Shown: piece by piece, positions 18,741-28,372 of the stretch
Layout of the letters: each line of letters begins with the position of its first letter
Position numbering within the stretch: the stretch's first letter is position 1
Assembly (NCBI RefSeq): GCF_900166665.1
Contig: NZ_LT800494.1
Span: forward strand, 3,632,708-3,696,707
Direction: 5' to 3'
DNA length: 64,000 nt
DNA from: Cytobacillus gottheilii
GTDB taxonomy: Bacteria; Bacillota; Bacilli; Bacillales; Cytobacillaceae
Program-made: the position numbers and the translations under genes
The notes under the pieces: generated by a model
What the model was told of the DNA's origin: nothing
The model's input: the letters and a program-made list of their open reading frames with translations, nothing else
Database searches by the model: none

Positions 18741-19757
18741 GTGACTAAGACATTGGGAGTTCAAAAAGGTGGATATCGTTCTAAACTTAATTTAATGCAT
18801 ACTGAAATTGCCATTAATGAGGTCAAAAACTGCTTTGAGAATAAACTTTCGGAAGCTTTAAACCTAATAAAGGTATCCACACCTTTAGTGTTAAGTGAAG
18901 GCAACGGAATAAATGATAATTTAAACGGAGAAGAACGGATTGTTTCCTTTGATGCTTTAGATATTAAGCATAAACAAATTGAAGTTGTTCAATCTTTAGC
19001 AAAGTGGAAAAGAATGGCTCTTGGCAGGTATGGATTTACCATTGGCGAAGGACTTTACACGAATATGAATGCTATACGAAGAGATGAGGTTTTAGATAAC
19101 CTTCACTCTATGTACGTTGATCAGTGGGACTGGGAGAAAGTCATTTCCAAAGAACAGCGCAATTTGGACACCTTAAAATCGGAAGTAAAGAAAATTTATG
19201 AGGCTATTAAAATGACTGAGGAATATATGTACGAATTTCATTCTGAATTAGAGCCTGTGTTACCAAATGACATTTATTTTATTTCTGCCCAGGAACTTGA
19301 AATCATGTTTCCTCAGCTCAATCCAAAGGAACGGGAAGATGCTATTACAAAGGAACATGGAGCTGTTTTTATTATGCAAATTGGTGATGTGCTAGCCTCG
19401 GGTGAAAAACACGATGGTCGTTCACCAGATTATGATGATTGGACATTAAATGGCGATATTAATGTTTGGAATCCAGTATTAGAAAGAGCATTTGAACTTT
19501 CTTCTATGGGCATCCGAGTAGATGAACATTCTCTGTTAAAACAATTAAAGATTGCAAATAATGAAGACCGTGCAGTGCTTCAATATCATAAATCACTTTT
19601 AGATGGAAAACTTCCTTATACAATTGGCGGCGGCATAGGACAGTCCAGATTGTGCATGTTTCTCTTAAAGAAGGTCCATATCGGTGAAGTCCAGGCTTCT
19701 GTTTGGAATGATCAGATTATAAAAGAATGCCAGGAAAGCAATATTACCCTGTTGTAA
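18741..19757 (+). CDS. asnA: Aspartate--ammonia ligase
   Basis: This 338-residue enzyme makes asparagine from aspartate, ammonia and ATP. Its sequence follows AsnA throughout: SKLNLMHTEIAINEVKNCFE, then LSEGNGINDNLNG, KWKRMALGRYG, HSMYVDQWDWEK and the C-terminal GGGIGQSRLCMFLL, the class II synthetase-like motif 3. The start is GTG with GGGGGAG nine bases upstream. No T-box sequence was found in the 314-base leader; an imperfect hairpin at 18684-18716 lies next to the ribosome binding site and might control translation. Confidence 0.93.
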   Translation: MTKTLGVQKGGYRSKLNLMHTEIAINEVKNCFENKLSEALNLIKVSTPLVLSEGNGINDNLNGEERIVSFDALDIKHKQIEVVQSLAKWKRMALGRYGFTIGEGLYTNMNAIRRDEVLDNLHSMYVDQWDWEKVISKEQRNLDTLKSEVKKIYEAIKMTEEYMYEFHSELEPVLPNDIYFISAQELEIMFPQLNPKEREDAITKEHGAVFIMQIGDVLASGEKHDGRSPDYDDWTLNGDINVWNPVLERAFELSSMGIRVDEHSLLKQLKIANNEDRAVLQYHKSLLDGKLPYTIGGGIGQSRLCMFLLKKVHIGEVQASVWNDQIIKECQESNITLL

Positions 19758-19780
19758 AAGATGCTTTGCATTCCTCTTTC

Positions 19781-19804
19781 AAGGCTAGTTCTTACTAGCC
19801 TTTT
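19781..19804 (+). terminator. asnA terminator
   Basis: AAGGCTAG pairs with CTAGCC, followed by TTTTCCC. Confidence 0.75.
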
Positions 19805-20081
19805 CCCTTTTATTTTTAGTATCCTCCCCAATTGATACACCCTCTATTTTTGTTGTACCACGTTTATCATCTCAGCTAACCATATTTTCACTGCTGACTA
19901 AGCCCCTTCGATATTCAGCTTGCTTTCCCACTATCAGCTTTAGAATTTAAAAACTGAAAAAGGAGCATCACGGGTGTCGCACATGGTCATCACTTTGATA
20001 CTTTGTAGCATTATATGTGCCGAATACATTCTTTTAATGTTTTTTAGATCTTTTGACAAACTAACAAAAAGGAGGTTTTTT

Positions 20082-20780
20082 ATGTCAATTTTAGAATTAG
20101 CACTCAGGATATTGCTTTCTTTCCTAACTATGCTAGTTATGACGAGGATCATGGGCAGGAAAGAAATTAGTCAAATGACATTTTTTAATTTTGTATCTGC
20201 AATCGCAATAGGCTCAATTGGTGCCAACCTGGCAGTGAGCCAAAATTTAAGTATTCGAAACGGAGTGCTCGCTTTGGTTGGATGGGGTATTATAACCATT
20301 ATCATGGACTTATTAGATATCAAATCTAAAAAAACACGTATTGCTCTAGAAGGTGAACCCTTAATCGTTATTAAAGATGGTCAGATTATGGAAAAAGTTC
20401 TTCGAAAGGTACGATTAGATATTGATGCACTGAATGCAATGCTTAGGCAAAAAAATGTTTTCTCTTTGACTGATGTTAATTATGCAATATTAGAAAATAA
20501 TGGTGAACTTTCTGTTATGAAAAAAGAAAATAAGCAATTTATAACCAAAAGTGATTTAAGCATCCAAAGCGATCCTAATAAGCTTTATCCTATTTCAACA
20601 GGTGTCATATCAGATGGTAAGGTTAATATCGAGAACCTTTCTAAGTTGAACCTTACAGAGGATTGGCTGGATCAGCAATTACGAAAAAATGGAATAACTT
20701 CAGTTTCAGATGTCTTTTATGCCGAGATACAAAATGATGGCACATTATATATTGATAGTAGAAACGATACGGTTCATTAA
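20082..20780 (+). CDS. YetF-like DUF421 membrane protein
   Basis: This 232-residue protein has about three N-terminal transmembrane helices with the family block TRIMGRKEISQMTFFNFV, then two soluble DUF421/YetF repeats (around 80-145 and 165-225; VRLDIDALNAMLRQKNVFSLTDVNYAIL and LTEDWLDQQLRKNGITSVSDV). The ATG at 20082 follows AAAGGAGG closely. A GTG at 19974 in the same frame, itself preceded by AAAGGAG, would add 36 residues including a further hydrophobic helix. In the family some members affect spore germination, but no role is clear here. Confidence 0.85.
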   Translation: MSILELALRILLSFLTMLVMTRIMGRKEISQMTFFNFVSAIAIGSIGANLAVSQNLSIRNGVLALVGWGIITIIMDLLDIKSKKTRIALEGEPLIVIKDGQIMEKVLRKVRLDIDALNAMLRQKNVFSLTDVNYAILENNGELSVMKKENKQFITKSDLSIQSDPNKLYPISTGVISDGKVNIENLSKLNLTEDWLDQQLRKNGITSVSDVFYAEIQNDGTLYIDSRNDTVH

Positions 20781-20896
20781 GACTCTATCACTAACTTCCA
20801 GTTTTTTAATGTAGTTTATTTTCCGTTACTTCTCTAATAAAAGAAGTCCCAATAGGAAATATTAACAAATAAACGTTAAAACTGGGAGGAACTAAT

Positions 20897-22570
20897 TTGA
20901 GTGCAAAAATAAACGGAGTATCAATCTTTGCCTTAGGAGGGCTTAATGAAGTCGGGAAAAACATGTATGCAATTGAGTGCTCAGACCAAATCTTTATTAT
21001 TGATTGCGGCAATAAGTTTCCTGATGAAAGTTTATTAGGGATTGATTTGATTATCCCCGATATTACTTACCTGCTTGAAAATAAAGAAAAGGTAAAAGCA
21101 TTAATTGTCACACATGGGCATGAAGATCATATTGGAGGTATTCCCTACTTCTTAAAAAACATAAATGTGCCCGTCTATTCCACAAGGTTCACGCTCGGAT
21201 TAATAGAATTAAAATTAACAGAGCATAAGCTTCTTGGGGACACAGAAATGATCGAAATTGACTCGAATTCAAACATACAATTTGATCAAATAGGTATTAG
21301 CTTCTTCAAAGTAAATCATAGTATTCCAGATTGTCTAGGAATTGTCTTTAACACACCTGAAGGCAAAATCGTACATACTGGTGATTTCAAGTTTGATTTA
21401 ACTCCTGCAAATAACGAGCATTCGGATATTCATAAGATGGCTGAAATTGGCCGGGAAGGTGTCCATCTGCTATTATCTGAAAGCACAAATGCAGAGCGGC
21501 CTGGCTTAACACCTTCCGAGCAAATGGTAGCCAAACATGTCGAGGATGCTTTTGTGAAAGCAGAACGTAAAGTCATCCTTTCTACGTTTGCTTCAAATAT
21601 TAACCGGGTCCAGCAAGTGGTGGACGCTGCCCAAAAAACGAATCGAAAGATTGCGCTGCTTGGGCGCAGTATGATCAATGTCGTCGATATCGCTTTAGAA
21701 CGCGGTTATTTAACCGCTCCTGAAGACATGTTTATTGACCAGCAGAAAATTCATGAAATGCCACCTGAGAAAGTGGCGATTTTATGCACAGGAAGTCAAG
21801 GTGAACCGTTAGCAGCCCTTGCTCGGCTGTCTACTGGAAACTTTCGCGGTGTTGAAATACTGCAAGGTGATACCGTTATTTTTGCTGCCGGACCAATCCC
21901 TGGAAATGAACGGAATGTAACGCGGATCGTTGACAACTTTTTTGCACTCGGGGCCAATGTCATATACGGATCAGGCAGCACATCCGGCATGCATGTTTCC
22001 GGTCATGGCTATCAAGAAGATTTAAAGCTGATGCTTACACTGATGAAGCCAAAGTATCTTATTCCGATTCACGGTGAATATAGAATGCTGCATCATCATC
22101 AATTATTAGCTGAATCGGTTGGAGTGGATCCTGGGAACACATTTATTTTAAATAACGGTGATGTGATAGATATAGAAAACGCAACTGCCCGCCAGACCCG
22201 GCAAATTCCAGCAGGCAATACCTTCGTCGATGGAATTGGTGTTGGTGATGTGGGAGACATTGTGTTAAGAGACCGCAAACAGCTTTCTGAGGATGGAATG
22301 CTCGTCATTGTATTAACAATGAGCAGAAGAGAAGGAAAACTCATTTCAAAACCGGACATTATTTCACGAGGATTTGTGTACAATAGAGATTCCGATGACC
22401 TTCTAAAAGATATCAGTCGCCTTGTTACAAACACTGTTACCGATCTGCGAAAGGGAAACAGACAGCAATGGAGTGCAATTAAGCAGAGTTTAAGAAAATC
22501 AATAGGGCAATATTTATATGCCGAAACGAAGAGGAAGCCAATGATTCTACCTATCATTATTGAGATTTAA
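20897..22570 (+). CDS. Ribonuclease J family protein
   Basis: This 557-residue protein combines a metallo-beta-lactamase domain with the beta-CASP insert and the short C-terminal domain of RNase J. Catalytic motifs are intact: THGHEDHIGG near 72-81, NHSIPD, HTGDFKFD, and HVSGHGYQED. Length matches RNase J1 (about 555). The start is TTG with GGGAGGA upstream. It differs across its length from the B. subtilis RNase J1 sequence I can recall, so it may be RNase J1's orthologue, J2 or an extra paralogue. It has its own terminator. Confidence 0.88.
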   Translation: MSAKINGVSIFALGGLNEVGKNMYAIECSDQIFIIDCGNKFPDESLLGIDLIIPDITYLLENKEKVKALIVTHGHEDHIGGIPYFLKNINVPVYSTRFTLGLIELKLTEHKLLGDTEMIEIDSNSNIQFDQIGISFFKVNHSIPDCLGIVFNTPEGKIVHTGDFKFDLTPANNEHSDIHKMAEIGREGVHLLLSESTNAERPGLTPSEQMVAKHVEDAFVKAERKVILSTFASNINRVQQVVDAAQKTNRKIALLGRSMINVVDIALERGYLTAPEDMFIDQQKIHEMPPEKVAILCTGSQGEPLAALARLSTGNFRGVEILQGDTVIFAAGPIPGNERNVTRIVDNFFALGANVIYGSGSTSGMHVSGHGYQEDLKLMLTLMKPKYLIPIHGEYRMLHHHQLLAESVGVDPGNTFILNNGDVIDIENATARQTRQIPAGNTFVDGIGVGDVGDIVLRDRKQLSEDGMLVIVLTMSRREGKLISKPDIISRGFVYNRDSDDLLKDISRLVTNTVTDLRKGNRQQWSAIKQSLRKSIGQYLYAETKRKPMILPIIIEI

Positions 22571-22587
22571 TAACCAAACCCGAAAAG

Positions 22588-22611
22588 GAGTCAGCAGAAT
22601 TTTGCTGACTC
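22588..22611 (+). terminator. Terminator after the RNase J gene
   Basis: GAGTCAGCA pairs with TGCTGACTC, followed by TGTTTC. A second hairpin (AACATTGC with GCAATGTT) follows at 22649-22670. Confidence 0.75.
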
Positions 22612-22690
22612 TGTTTCGCGTGAGTATTTCTCCTCGCTCGGAGATTGGAACATTGCTTAAAGGCAATGTTTTATTCATTTTCCTATTCTG

Positions 22691-23068
22691 TTAGTCCTGA
22701 TTAAACCACAATGGATCATTGTCATCCACATCGCCATTATAGTTGATTAGAAGCTCTTCGCCTTTTTTTATGTTTGTGAAAGCATAGAAATCAAATGTAT
22801 GATTACTAAAATTAATTTCATAATCTGTATTCGGTTCATAAGAATGGTTAAAAAGCATTCCGTAGCCTAGAAGGATCGCTGAATGGTTTTTACCATACTC
22901 GAATGCATAATCAGCGAGCAATGTTTTCTCGATATGCTGATGCTGGTCGTTGGGATAAGCAATGACGGGTGCTTCATGTAAAAGCTCTCCTTTTTGAATG
23001 TCACGTGTAGCAAATACCCCTCTATTAAATTCTCCATCACTAAGTGAAGATGTTTTAATTTCAATCAT
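22691..23068 (-). CDS. Small SET-domain protein (putative lysine methyltransferase)
   Basis: This 125-residue protein is little more than a SET domain. The N-terminal strand reads GRGVFATRDIQKGELLHEAPV-like, the pseudoknot has GYGMLFNHSYEPNTDY, and the C-terminal motif is FTNIKKGEELLINYNG. The NHS and the Tyr of INY are the usual cofactor and catalytic positions, so it could bind S-adenosylmethionine. No post-SET Cys cluster is present. Its substrate is unknown. Confidence 0.85.
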   Translation of the reverse strand: MIEIKTSSLSDGEFNRGVFATRDIQKGELLHEAPVIAYPNDQHQHIEKTLLADYAFEYGKNHSAILLGYGMLFNHSYEPNTDYEINFSNHTFDFYAFTNIKKGEELLINYNGDVDDNDPLWFNQD

Positions 23069-23309
23069 GTGTTCACCTACTCGCTTTTAGACTTGGTCTT
23101 TCTATCTTACCATTAATTTTAACATCAAACTGAAAAAGATTCCTCGCAACTCATTAACTTTTCACTTAAAAAGCTTCCCTCACTCTATAGAAGTATGTAC
23201 ATCTTCTTTCTTTGTCACTCCAACGCCAAACTAATTATTCATATTCTCCTTTGCATTTTTTCCCACAAAATGCTCAAACTATGGCTAGAACAGAAAAAGG
23301 AGAATCAGA

Positions 23310-23792
23310 ATGTTTTCTACAGCCTTAGATAATCTCGATCTAGGAGCAAAGGGGTTATGGTTTCCGATCATTGTGAGCATTGCTCTTTTCTTAACACTTT
23401 GCTTTATCCCTAAAAAGAAAATAAATATTGTCGAAATATATATCATTTTTTGTATTGTTGCGTTTGTAACATGGTTATCGGACGGAATTGTTTTAAGAGT
23501 TTTCGATCTGATTGATTTAGGTGCTCCTGACAAACCAGGGTTAGGAGACATTTTATCTTATACCTTTATTCCTCCTTCCCTGGCGTGTATATTTTTATGT
23601 TATTTAGACAGCAGGAACAAGTGGATATTCGTCATATTGTTCTCTGCTATATCCTTTTTAATCGAATTAGGAATGGAATTCTCTGGTTATATGGATACTA
23701 ATCATTGGTTCAAATACGTATCACTAATTTTTTATATCATTACTTTTGCTTTCTTATTGCCGCTTCAATTAAAAATTATTAGGCAGAGATGA
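23310..23792 (+). CDS. Membrane protein, about five helices
   Basis: This 160-residue protein has hydrophobic segments near 17-32, 40-60, 82-96, 103-122 and 133-155. A conserved-looking loop holds DLGAPDKPGLGD. AAAAAGGAG precedes the ATG. It resembles CBO0543-like bacilli membrane proteins in layout but I cannot assign a family. Confidence 0.6.
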   Translation: MFSTALDNLDLGAKGLWFPIIVSIALFLTLCFIPKKKINIVEIYIIFCIVAFVTWLSDGIVLRVFDLIDLGAPDKPGLGDILSYTFIPPSLACIFLCYLDSRNKWIFVILFSAISFLIELGMEFSGYMDTNHWFKYVSLIFYIITFAFLLPLQLKIIRQR

Positions 23793-23951
23793 TCATTATA
23801 TAGTCATTCTTTTTTGTACATGAATGTATTTCCTTGTACCGCTGTCATCATTCCAGTGATCCCTGCTGCAAATTAAGCCGTTTTAGCCGCTCTTTTTCCA
23901 GGGTATAGTCCAATTGACACCGCAATCCATTATAAAAAAGGAGGAATGGTG

Positions 23952-25031
23952 ATGGATTATAATCTATTCGGTCATTCAGGTTTAAGAGTTTCAAAATATG
24001 CTTTAGGAACGATCCCTTTTAGCGGGACAAATGGATTTGAAAAGGCAGCTGACATGGATCAGGAAACAGCCAATTATATGGTCGATTATGCATTAGATCA
24101 AGGGATTAATCATTTTGATACGGCCAACCTTTATGCAAAAGGTGATTCAGAGATTGTCTTAGGCAAAGCCATTAAGGATAAGCGCCATAAGTTGGTCATC
24201 AGCAGTAAAACAGGTTTTCAGATAAACGATCAGCCAAATGATATTGGTGCAACCCGAAGCCAAATCGAGGCGTCCATTGATGCTTCCTTAAAACGGCTCG
24301 GTACAGACTTCATTGATTTATACTATGTTCATTTCTGGGATGGACAAGTACCCGTCTCTGAGACGATCCAAGTGATGAATGATCTGATTAAAAAAGGAAA
24401 AATCCGCTATTGGGGAGTGTCTAATTACAGCGGCTGGGCCCTTGCGAAAACACATACAATGGCAGTCGAAAACAAATTGATTCCGCCAATTTCACAGCAA
24501 ATCTATTATACACCTGAGGCACGTGAAGCAGAATATGAACTACTGCCGGCAGGCAAAGAACTCGGCATGGCAAACAGCATCTGGTCTCCGCTTGGCTCCG
24601 GTCTTCTTACCGGTAAAATTACGAGAAATAAGAAAGCCGAACCTGGAACACGGCAAGGGGAAGGCTGGCAGGAACCGTATATTAAAGATCTGGATTTATT
24701 TTACGATCTGGTCGATGTCCTGCAGGATGTAGCATCCAAACACAACGCTACCGTGCCGCAAGTTGTTCTGGCTTGGCTGCGCGATCGCCCACATGTCGAT
24801 TCAGTTGTGATTGCTGCAAGAAATAAGGAACAGCTGCATGAAAACATTGCATCATATAATGTTAAGCTAAGTGATGATGATTTTAGACAAATCAATGACG
24901 TAACAGCACTTGAACCGCTCTACCCGCTCTGGCATCGCGTGATGAATACAGCAGGCCGGGCTTCGAGTGCAGAGAAAGTATACTTCGAAGATTATAATAA
25001 ACTGATGGAAAGCAAGGAACGGAATATTTAA
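23952..25031 (+). CDS. Aldo/keto reductase
   Basis: This 359-residue NADPH-dependent oxidoreductase has an AKR barrel with the catalytic Asp in GINHFDTANLYAKG (near 57-62), Lys in VISSKTG, His in YYVHFWD, and an NADPH-binding tail around SVVIAARNKEQLHENIAS. It resembles the tas/YajO branch. AGGAGG is seven bases before the ATG at 23952; an ATG six bases upstream is too close to it. A strong terminator follows. Confidence 0.9.
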   Translation: MDYNLFGHSGLRVSKYALGTIPFSGTNGFEKAADMDQETANYMVDYALDQGINHFDTANLYAKGDSEIVLGKAIKDKRHKLVISSKTGFQINDQPNDIGATRSQIEASIDASLKRLGTDFIDLYYVHFWDGQVPVSETIQVMNDLIKKGKIRYWGVSNYSGWALAKTHTMAVENKLIPPISQQIYYTPEAREAEYELLPAGKELGMANSIWSPLGSGLLTGKITRNKKAEPGTRQGEGWQEPYIKDLDLFYDLVDVLQDVASKHNATVPQVVLAWLRDRPHVDSVVIAARNKEQLHENIASYNVKLSDDDFRQINDVTALEPLYPLWHRVMNTAGRASSAEKVYFEDYNKLMESKERNI

Positions 25032-25039
25032 AAAATAAT

Positions 25040-25084
25040 GCAAAAAAGACAAACGCTCTATTCAGTAGCGTTCGTCTTTTTGCA
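25040..25084. terminator. Bidirectional terminator after the aldo/keto reductase
   Basis: GCAAAAAAGAC-AAACGCT pairs with AGCGTTCGTCTTTTTGC, between converging genes. Confidence 0.85.
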
Positions 25085-25088
25085 TACT

Positions 25089-25562
25089 TTAACCTCTTAC
25101 GTCTCTTTCATATTGAACGTCGTAAACATATTCAATAAAACGCTTAAATTGGTCATCATAAATAAACTTAAAAGACCATTTCATCAAATTTGTTGCTGCT
25201 TTATAAAACCAATTAGATGGAACTAAGGTAACTCTTACAGTGAATAATGTTCCTTCAGAAAATTCTTTTAAGGTGTATTCTGTCCTGCTAACACCTTCTT
25301 TTGTTTCAGTTTCAACAACAGCATGATATGGCGGGTTATACTTTGAGTAGATACCATTTAATTCATAAATCTTTTTTTCTATTTTTTGTCTCGTTATGAA
25401 CGTAGAACCTTCTTTTAAATCACTTTCACTGCCTTCGTATATATTTTCTATTATTTGTGTATTCCATTTTAGTACATGTTTATCTTTGTTTAGGCATTCA
25501 AATACTAACTGAATATCAGCTTCAATTTCGTTTTCAAATGTATAACACTCAATCTCTCTCAA
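25089..25562 (-). CDS. SRPBCC (START/Bet v1-like) protein
   Basis: This 157-residue soluble protein has a Bet v1-like pattern: ECYTFENEIEADIQLVFECLNKDKHVLKWN at the start, a central beta sheet and a long C-terminal helix (ATNLMKWSFKFIYDDQFKRFIEYV). Such proteins bind hydrophobic ligands. The start has only a weak ribosome binding site. No clear functional link to neighbours. Confidence 0.7.
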   Translation of the reverse strand: MREIECYTFENEIEADIQLVFECLNKDKHVLKWNTQIIENIYEGSESDLKEGSTFITRQKIEKKIYELNGIYSKYNPPYHAVVETETKEGVSRTEYTLKEFSEGTLFTVRVTLVPSNWFYKAATNLMKWSFKFIYDDQFKRFIEYVYDVQYERDVRG

Positions 25563-25654
25563 TTTTTTCCGTCTCCTACTCCCTATAAAATCAATGCTAT
25601 TATCCTATAAATAACACAATTTACTAGTTTTAGGAAGCGGATTTTAATGAAGGT

Positions 25655-26161
25655 CTATTTAATTTTACTTTGCTTTACAAATCCGATCACAATCGGAATC
25701 ATTGTACTCACTAGTACGACCGGCAAAAACCAAACTCCAAATCCATCTCTTTTCTCTAGTGCAATAGATGCGGATTCAAATAAAATAAAAGCAAAAATCA
25801 TCAAACAAATGTTTTTGATTTGATTCAAAAGTTTTCGGCTGACTAGATAGAATGCTTTTGCATTGTTCTCGTTTAATCTTTCAGGATAATTATGAACCTC
25901 TGGAAACTTTTCAAGTACCTGCATCATTACGCCCATAAACACACCAATTGCCGGTAAAATCAACAGTTCCATTTTTGAACCCCAGCGATCCACTTCCCCA
26001 ACCGCGTTATAATGTGCCGGGACCCTGTCTGGAATATCCTTCCAATGATAAATTAAAAAGATGATCGAACCTAAGAAGACAGTATATCCAATAATATCCC
26101 AGAACCATTCACTCTTTGTTTTCGGTAATTTTATTTTTGGTCTTTTTCCCGTATTGAACAT
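25655..26161 (-). CDS. DUF1648 domain membrane protein
   Basis: This 168-residue protein carries DUF1648 near its N-terminus (KDIPDRVPAHYNAVGEVDRWGSK, around 42-64), between the first two of four or five membrane helices. The start at 26161 has GGAGG nine bases upstream; an upstream in-frame ATG has none. Members include SdpI-like immunity proteins, but the SdpI-specific part is not present here. Confidence 0.8.
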   Translation of the reverse strand: MFNTGKRPKIKLPKTKSEWFWDIIGYTVFLGSIIFLIYHWKDIPDRVPAHYNAVGEVDRWGSKMELLILPAIGVFMGVMMQVLEKFPEVHNYPERLNENNAKAFYLVSRKLLNQIKNICLMIFAFILFESASIALEKRDGFGVWFLPVVLVSTMIPIVIGFVKQSKIK

Positions 26162-26353
26162 TCTCGCTTCCCTCCTATCAAAAAAATTCATAAATCATTT
26201 ATAATGGCATTTATTTAAAATACGTTTGATTTGTGAAAGGGTTTCATTTTTCACTTTACAGTATTCTTTTATAAAAAAATTAGATTAATTAAATAATCAT
26301 CTTCTTTCCCAAATTAACTATACAGTTGCTCCGTTATTATTAGGCTTTTCCCT

Positions 26354-26384
26354 AAAAAAAGAGCCCTTCCGTTTGGAGGAACTC
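26354..26384 (-). terminator. Terminator after the small zinc-ribbon gene
   Basis: Minus-strand hairpin GAGTTCCTCC-AAAC-GGAAGGGCTC followed by seven T residues. Confidence 0.6.
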
Positions 26385-26398
26385 AATATGTACATGAT

Positions 26399-26575
26399 CT
26401 ATTTCTTTCTAAAAATCTCTGTATTTTCAATTCGAATCGAATCAACCTCGCCGCATTCTAAACAAAATGTATAGATTTTATTTCCGCCGCTCATAGACAT
26501 TTTGCTGTTTTTGATCGGCATATAATCTGTACCCTCTTCAGTGCTGCCGCATTTTAGACATTCTCTGTTCTCCAT
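26399..26575 (-). CDS. 58-residue zinc-ribbon protein
   Basis: A short frame on the minus strand begins MENRECLKCGSTEEGTDYM and continues to FCLECGEVDSIRIEN, giving two CxxC pairs 35 residues apart, a zinc ribbon. The middle is a glycine-rich loop. A terminator with seven T follows it. The start region has only a modest ribosome binding site (GGAG close to the ATG). It resembles the 70-residue zinc-ribbon protein at 34041 in layout. Confidence 0.65.
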   Translation of the reverse strand: MENRECLKCGSTEEGTDYMPIKNSKMSMSGGNKIYTFCLECGEVDSIRIENTEIFRKK

Positions 26576-26904
26576 CTCCGCATCCCTCTTCTATTGTTTA
26601 GTATCTTTACATCTTTATACGATCTAGAAGCAACAAAGATTCATAAAAGAGAGACTATTTTTTCTAATATGCTGATATGTATTACTTTACCTTTATTATC
26701 ATTTATTAAAAACACTAAATACGAGGTTATCTTTTTCGTATGGTCATTTAGAGATAAGCGAAAAAGAACTTAAACAAATTACAGAGAAAATGATTAATAA
26801 AAAGGAGCTAGGACTAGACTAAAATTCAACTTTAAATCAAAGATACTTAACAACGTTACTATATATAGGCAAAATATTGAAAGCAGGTATACGAATCGCT
26901 GCTT
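26576..26904. other. Intergenic stretch without identified features
   Basis: No reading frame with a ribosome binding site, tRNA-like fold or strong hairpin was found here. Confidence 0.5.
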
Positions 26905-27369
26905 TCATGACAGCCGCCCTTCCAATTTGGTTATCCACTTATAGTATTGCAGCAGGATCAAGAAAAGGATAGGGTCAATTACAGCCGCATGCCATAAGGT
27001 CCACCAGCCGTAGTTAAAGTATCCCCAAGGTTCCGGAAGTAAGGTAATTGCCTCATAAACCAATATACCTATGCTCCATAAAAGGATATAAACGATTTGT
27101 TTACTCATTTTTTTTCGTAAAGGGTACCAATTAAGAAACATCATATTAACCGGAGGAATTAGAATCGTATGAGGAATAAGGCCTTTCCAATCAATAGCCT
27201 TGTCAAAATACCAGTAGCCATGGTATTTAAATTCAACCATGATGTCAAATGCCTGTTGAAACGCAATGGTAAATGTCCAAATATGGACAATTTGATTAAG
27301 TGTTAGTCTTTTATTTGTTTTAAAAGCTATAAAGTTAAATGAGATAACTGCAGCTATTAGTCCAATCAT
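26905..27369 (-). CDS. CBO0543-family membrane protein
   Basis: This 154-residue protein has four to five hydrophobic helices and the tryptophan-rich motifs typical of the family: YHGYWYFDKAIDWKGLIPH and EPWGYFNYGWWTLWHA. It is one of two related genes in the same orientation (next at 27498). Function is unknown; the family is common in spore formers. Confidence 0.75.
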   Translation of the reverse strand: MIGLIAAVISFNFIAFKTNKRLTLNQIVHIWTFTIAFQQAFDIMVEFKYHGYWYFDKAIDWKGLIPHTILIPPVNMMFLNWYPLRKKMSKQIVYILLWSIGILVYEAITLLPEPWGYFNYGWWTLWHAAVIDPILFLILLQYYKWITKLEGRLS

Positions 27370-27497
27370 AATAGAATCCTTTTACTCTTAGAATATCCCA
27401 CATGACAGTTTGATTATACATCGTTTTCAAGGTGTTCTTTCTATTAGTGAAAAAAAAGCTCCTTAATGGATTATCATCTGTTTTTATTACTGCCATA

Positions 27498-28004
27498 TTA
27501 TTTCCATTCGCTAACCTTCACATCAAAAATACTTAACAGCGCTACAATAATAATGATTGAGAAAAACCAGGCTAACAAAGGTCTCTTGTGGTGTAAAGGC
27601 AGGATTACAAAAATGATAAGAGTAAACATTGCAGACCACCAGAAGTTCCAGCCATTATGGTATGTAATAAAGCCAAAGATACTGTTAACGTATTCAATAA
27701 TTAAATAGACTCCAACCCAGAGTAAAAACCATAATGATCGTTTCATTTTACCTTCTGGCTGTCTTCCTACGTATATTAAGACGGTTGCGGTATAAGACAA
27801 GACCATCGTGCAGATTGTAATGAGGGTATGATTCGGCAAAAAAACGTCATGAAACAGCCACATTGATTTTTCATAGAGGAGAAAATTGTACAAAAAATCT
27901 CCAATAATAAAAAAGAGAATGGTTGGGTAATATTGATTCCAATTTTTCCAATCTCCCCATTTATACGCTGCGACAATATATAATATATTACTTAAAATAT
28001 ACAT
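27498..28004 (-). CDS. CBO0543-family membrane protein
   Basis: This 168-residue protein has five hydrophobic helices, starts MYILSNILYIVAAYKWGDWK and has the family blocks HDVFLPNHTL and FITYHNGWNFWWSAMFTL. It lies upstream of the paralogue at 26905 with a 128-base gap. Function is unknown. Confidence 0.75.
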   Translation of the reverse strand: MYILSNILYIVAAYKWGDWKNWNQYYPTILFFIIGDFLYNFLLYEKSMWLFHDVFLPNHTLITICTMVLSYTATVLIYVGRQPEGKMKRSLWFLLWVGVYLIIEYVNSIFGFITYHNGWNFWWSAMFTLIIFVILPLHHKRPLLAWFFSIIIIVALLSIFDVKVSEWK

Positions 28005-28163
28005 AAAATCATTCCCTTTAGAGTTGCATCCGTTACGAAAGAGCCTTTTAAACTCATATCTTACCGTGTATAGAGAATATTTCGATAAATGTTAACTTCT
28101 TGGGCATTTGTAAAAATATTAGGTTAAATATAATAACAGTTAGCAGTAAGAACCACATCCGCA

Positions 28164-28194
28164 ACCTCACGTCCCTAAGGTTATTTTTTTACTA
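28164..28194 (+). terminator. Isolated hairpin with T-tract
   Basis: AACCT pairs with AGGTT and is followed by ATTTTTTT. No plus-strand gene lies just upstream. The rest of 28005-28372 shows no gene. Confidence 0.35.
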
Positions 28195-28372
28195 GATCAG
28201 ATAAGTTATACTTGTTAATTTTTTAGGGATGTTTGCTTTTCTTCTTCATCCGTTTTCTCTTAATTCTTCTATTACAGGCTATTCTTAATGCAATCAACAT
28301 TTTATTGGTGTACATTGTAGACAGCAGTGCTTCGTAATTACCTGCCCTTATTCTGTTAAAGGGGAAATAAAA

